From Proteus sp. FME41 (lineage in GTDB: Bacteria > Pseudomonadota > Gammaproteobacteria > Enterobacterales > Enterobacteriaceae), in NCBI RefSeq assembly GCF_014897315.1, contig NZ_JABUYL010000010.1, positions 62,001 through 126,000 of the forward strand: a DNA stretch of 64,000 bases, given 5' to 3'. This document shows positions 63,264 through 64,000 of the stretch, piece after piece. The notes beneath the pieces are model-generated. The model was not told where the DNA came from. It saw only the letters and a program-made list of their open reading frames with translations, and did no database searches. Position numbers and translations under genes: made by a program. Numbering within the stretch: position 1 is the first letter of the stretch; each line of letters opens with the position of its first letter.

Positions 63264-63279
63264 ACGAAAACGTTTGCGT
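63264..63279 (-). promoter_or_regulatory. PurR operator of cvpA-purF
   Basis: ACGAAAACGTTTGCGT is the 16-bp purine-repressor palindrome (reverse of ACGCAAACGTTTTCGT, a textbook PurR box). It lies 57 bp upstream of the cvpA ATG, where E. coli has its PurR site. Confidence 0.9.
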
Positions 63280-63392
63280 AATGCTAATTTTCGCTAATTT
63301 TAAAATAATTTACGGCGATATGAAAAATCATAATCGCCGCAATAAGTTAACACTTTGTTACATCACTCATCTGATGTCTTGTCTAGAAAAAA

Positions 63393-64000
63393 TTAAGGCT
63401 TATATGCCCTTACCTCACCTTGCAAGCCGGTCAGCTCTTTTAAATGCGGTAAAATAGCCTGTAATTCAGACTTAGAAGCACTTGGTCCAATATAAATACG
63501 TGTCATTTGCCCTGTAACAGGACGCGCAGGTACGGTATATACTGGATAACCAGAGAAATGCATTTTCGCAATAATTTCTTCTACCTTCGCTGCATTTTTC
63601 AACGCCCCTAACTGCACAACCCAAGCTTCACCTTTCGGTGGTTTTGTTTCTTGCGCTGGTGGAGCAGGTGGTTGTACAGGTGGCACTACCGTTGGAGTCA
63701 CGGGTGTAGGCTCTGGCGTAGGTCTAGACGTTGGTTGTGGTGATGGTGTCACAGGAACAACGACTGGCGGTTCTGGTGTGGTAGCCACAGGTTGTTCAAC
63801 ACCCGTTACGGCTTCAGACAGCATTGCTTCAGAAGCCCCTTCAGATGGTGTAGACGGTGTTCTAGTTTGCTCTATAGGTGCAATAGATTCAATTTCTTGC
63901 TCATCACCCGGTTTGGGGACTAACGGAATAGAGGCGAATTGGTCTTCGTTATATTTCTTATCGCCGTCAAGCAATGCAGGTAAAAATATAACCCCTACAG
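63393..64000 (-). CDS. dedD: SPOR-domain cell-division protein DedD (C-terminal part; 5' end outside window)
   Basis: Inner-membrane division protein whose SPOR domain binds denuded septal peptidoglycan. The open frame runs off the window edge; the last coding bases read VGVIFLPALLDGDKKY, the end of the N-terminal membrane helix. A Pro/Thr-rich periplasmic linker (about PTPEPTPVTPTVVPPVQPP) leads to the SPOR domain AWVVQLGALKNAAKVEEII ... TRIYIGPSASKSELQAILPHLKELTG. No start is available in the window; the TTG at 63974 is not the real start. Upstream of cvpA, as in E. coli. Confidence 0.92.
   Translation of the reverse strand, partial: VGVIFLPALLDGDKKYNEDQFASIPLVPKPGDEQEIESIAPIEQTRTPSTPSEGASEAMLSEAVTGVEQPVATTPEPPVVVPVTPSPQPTSRPTPEPTPVTPTVVPPVQPPAPPAQETKPPKGEAWVVQLGALKNAAKVEEIIAKMHFSGYPVYTVPARPVTGQMTRIYIGPSASKSELQAILPHLKELTGLQGEVRAYKP

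Noticed and set aside
1..64000. tRNA, rRNA, CRISPR or insertion sequence
   Set aside because: No cloverleaf, regularly spaced repeats or transposase frames were recognised on reading; the only exact long direct repeat is the 65-bp pair near hok.

Overview
The window looks like chromosome of a Proteus species. The coding regions are AT-rich. Every core gene closely matches its Enterobacterales counterpart, and the catalase has the length and active-site layout of Proteus mirabilis catalase, although it differs from the P. mirabilis sequence as I remember it at scattered positions. A related Proteus species is therefore as likely as P. mirabilis itself. This assignment rests on remembered family sequences, not on a search.

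Layout. 1-4.5 kb: the 5' part of rcsC (cut by the window edge) and gyrA, both on the minus strand. 4.6-9.8 kb, plus strand: ubiG, the class Ia ribonucleotide reductase operon nrdA-nrdB-yfaE behind NrdR-like and DnaA-like sites, and a small YgdI/YgdR-type lipoprotein. 10-13.6 kb: tyrP, yfaZ and the catalase gene katA. 13.7-14.7 kb: a two-gene module with a YafO-like toxin. 14.9-22.3 kb: the menaquinone cluster menF, menD-menH-menB-menC-menE, all minus. 22.4-24.7 kb: an AT-rich two-gene operon for a xenorhabdolysin-type (XaxAB/YaxAB) binary pore-forming toxin. 24.8-39.7 kb: the complete 13-gene respiratory complex I operon nuoA-N, minus strand. 40.5-50 kb: lrhA, alaA, yfbR, an unrecognised AT-rich gene, yfbS, yfbT, yfbU, yfbV. 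49-52.5 kb: ackA-pta. 52.5-58 kb: an accessory block with a Hok/Sok type I toxin-antitoxin locus (including an exact 65-bp duplication of the antitoxin promoter region), a lipoprotein broad-specificity amino-acid racemase, and a UlaABC-like PTS operon diverging from a LacI-family regulator. 58-64 kb: yfcD, yfcG, yfcH, a dispersed palindromic repeat, ubiX, purF, cvpA and the 3' part of dedD.

How it fits together. The backbone is conserved and its order follows Escherichia coli (gyrA-ubiG-nrdAB-yfaE; men; nuo-lrhA-alaA-yfbR...ackA-pta; ubiX-purF-cvpA-dedD). It covers respiration (complex I, menaquinone, ubiquinone), acetate overflow, dNTP supply and purine synthesis. The accessory genes sit at junctions between backbone blocks: the toxin operon xaxAB between men and nuo, the YafO-like module between katA and men, the orphan gene between yfbR and yfbS, and hok/sok plus racemase plus PTS between pta and yfcD. 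The features most worth a second look are the hok/sok locus with its second, toxin-less antitoxin promoter, the XaxAB-like operon, the YafO-like module with an unfamiliar partner protein, the terminator-like hairpin in the nrdA leader, and the orphan gene with a perfect dyad just upstream of its start. No tRNA, rRNA, CRISPR array or insertion sequence was recognised.
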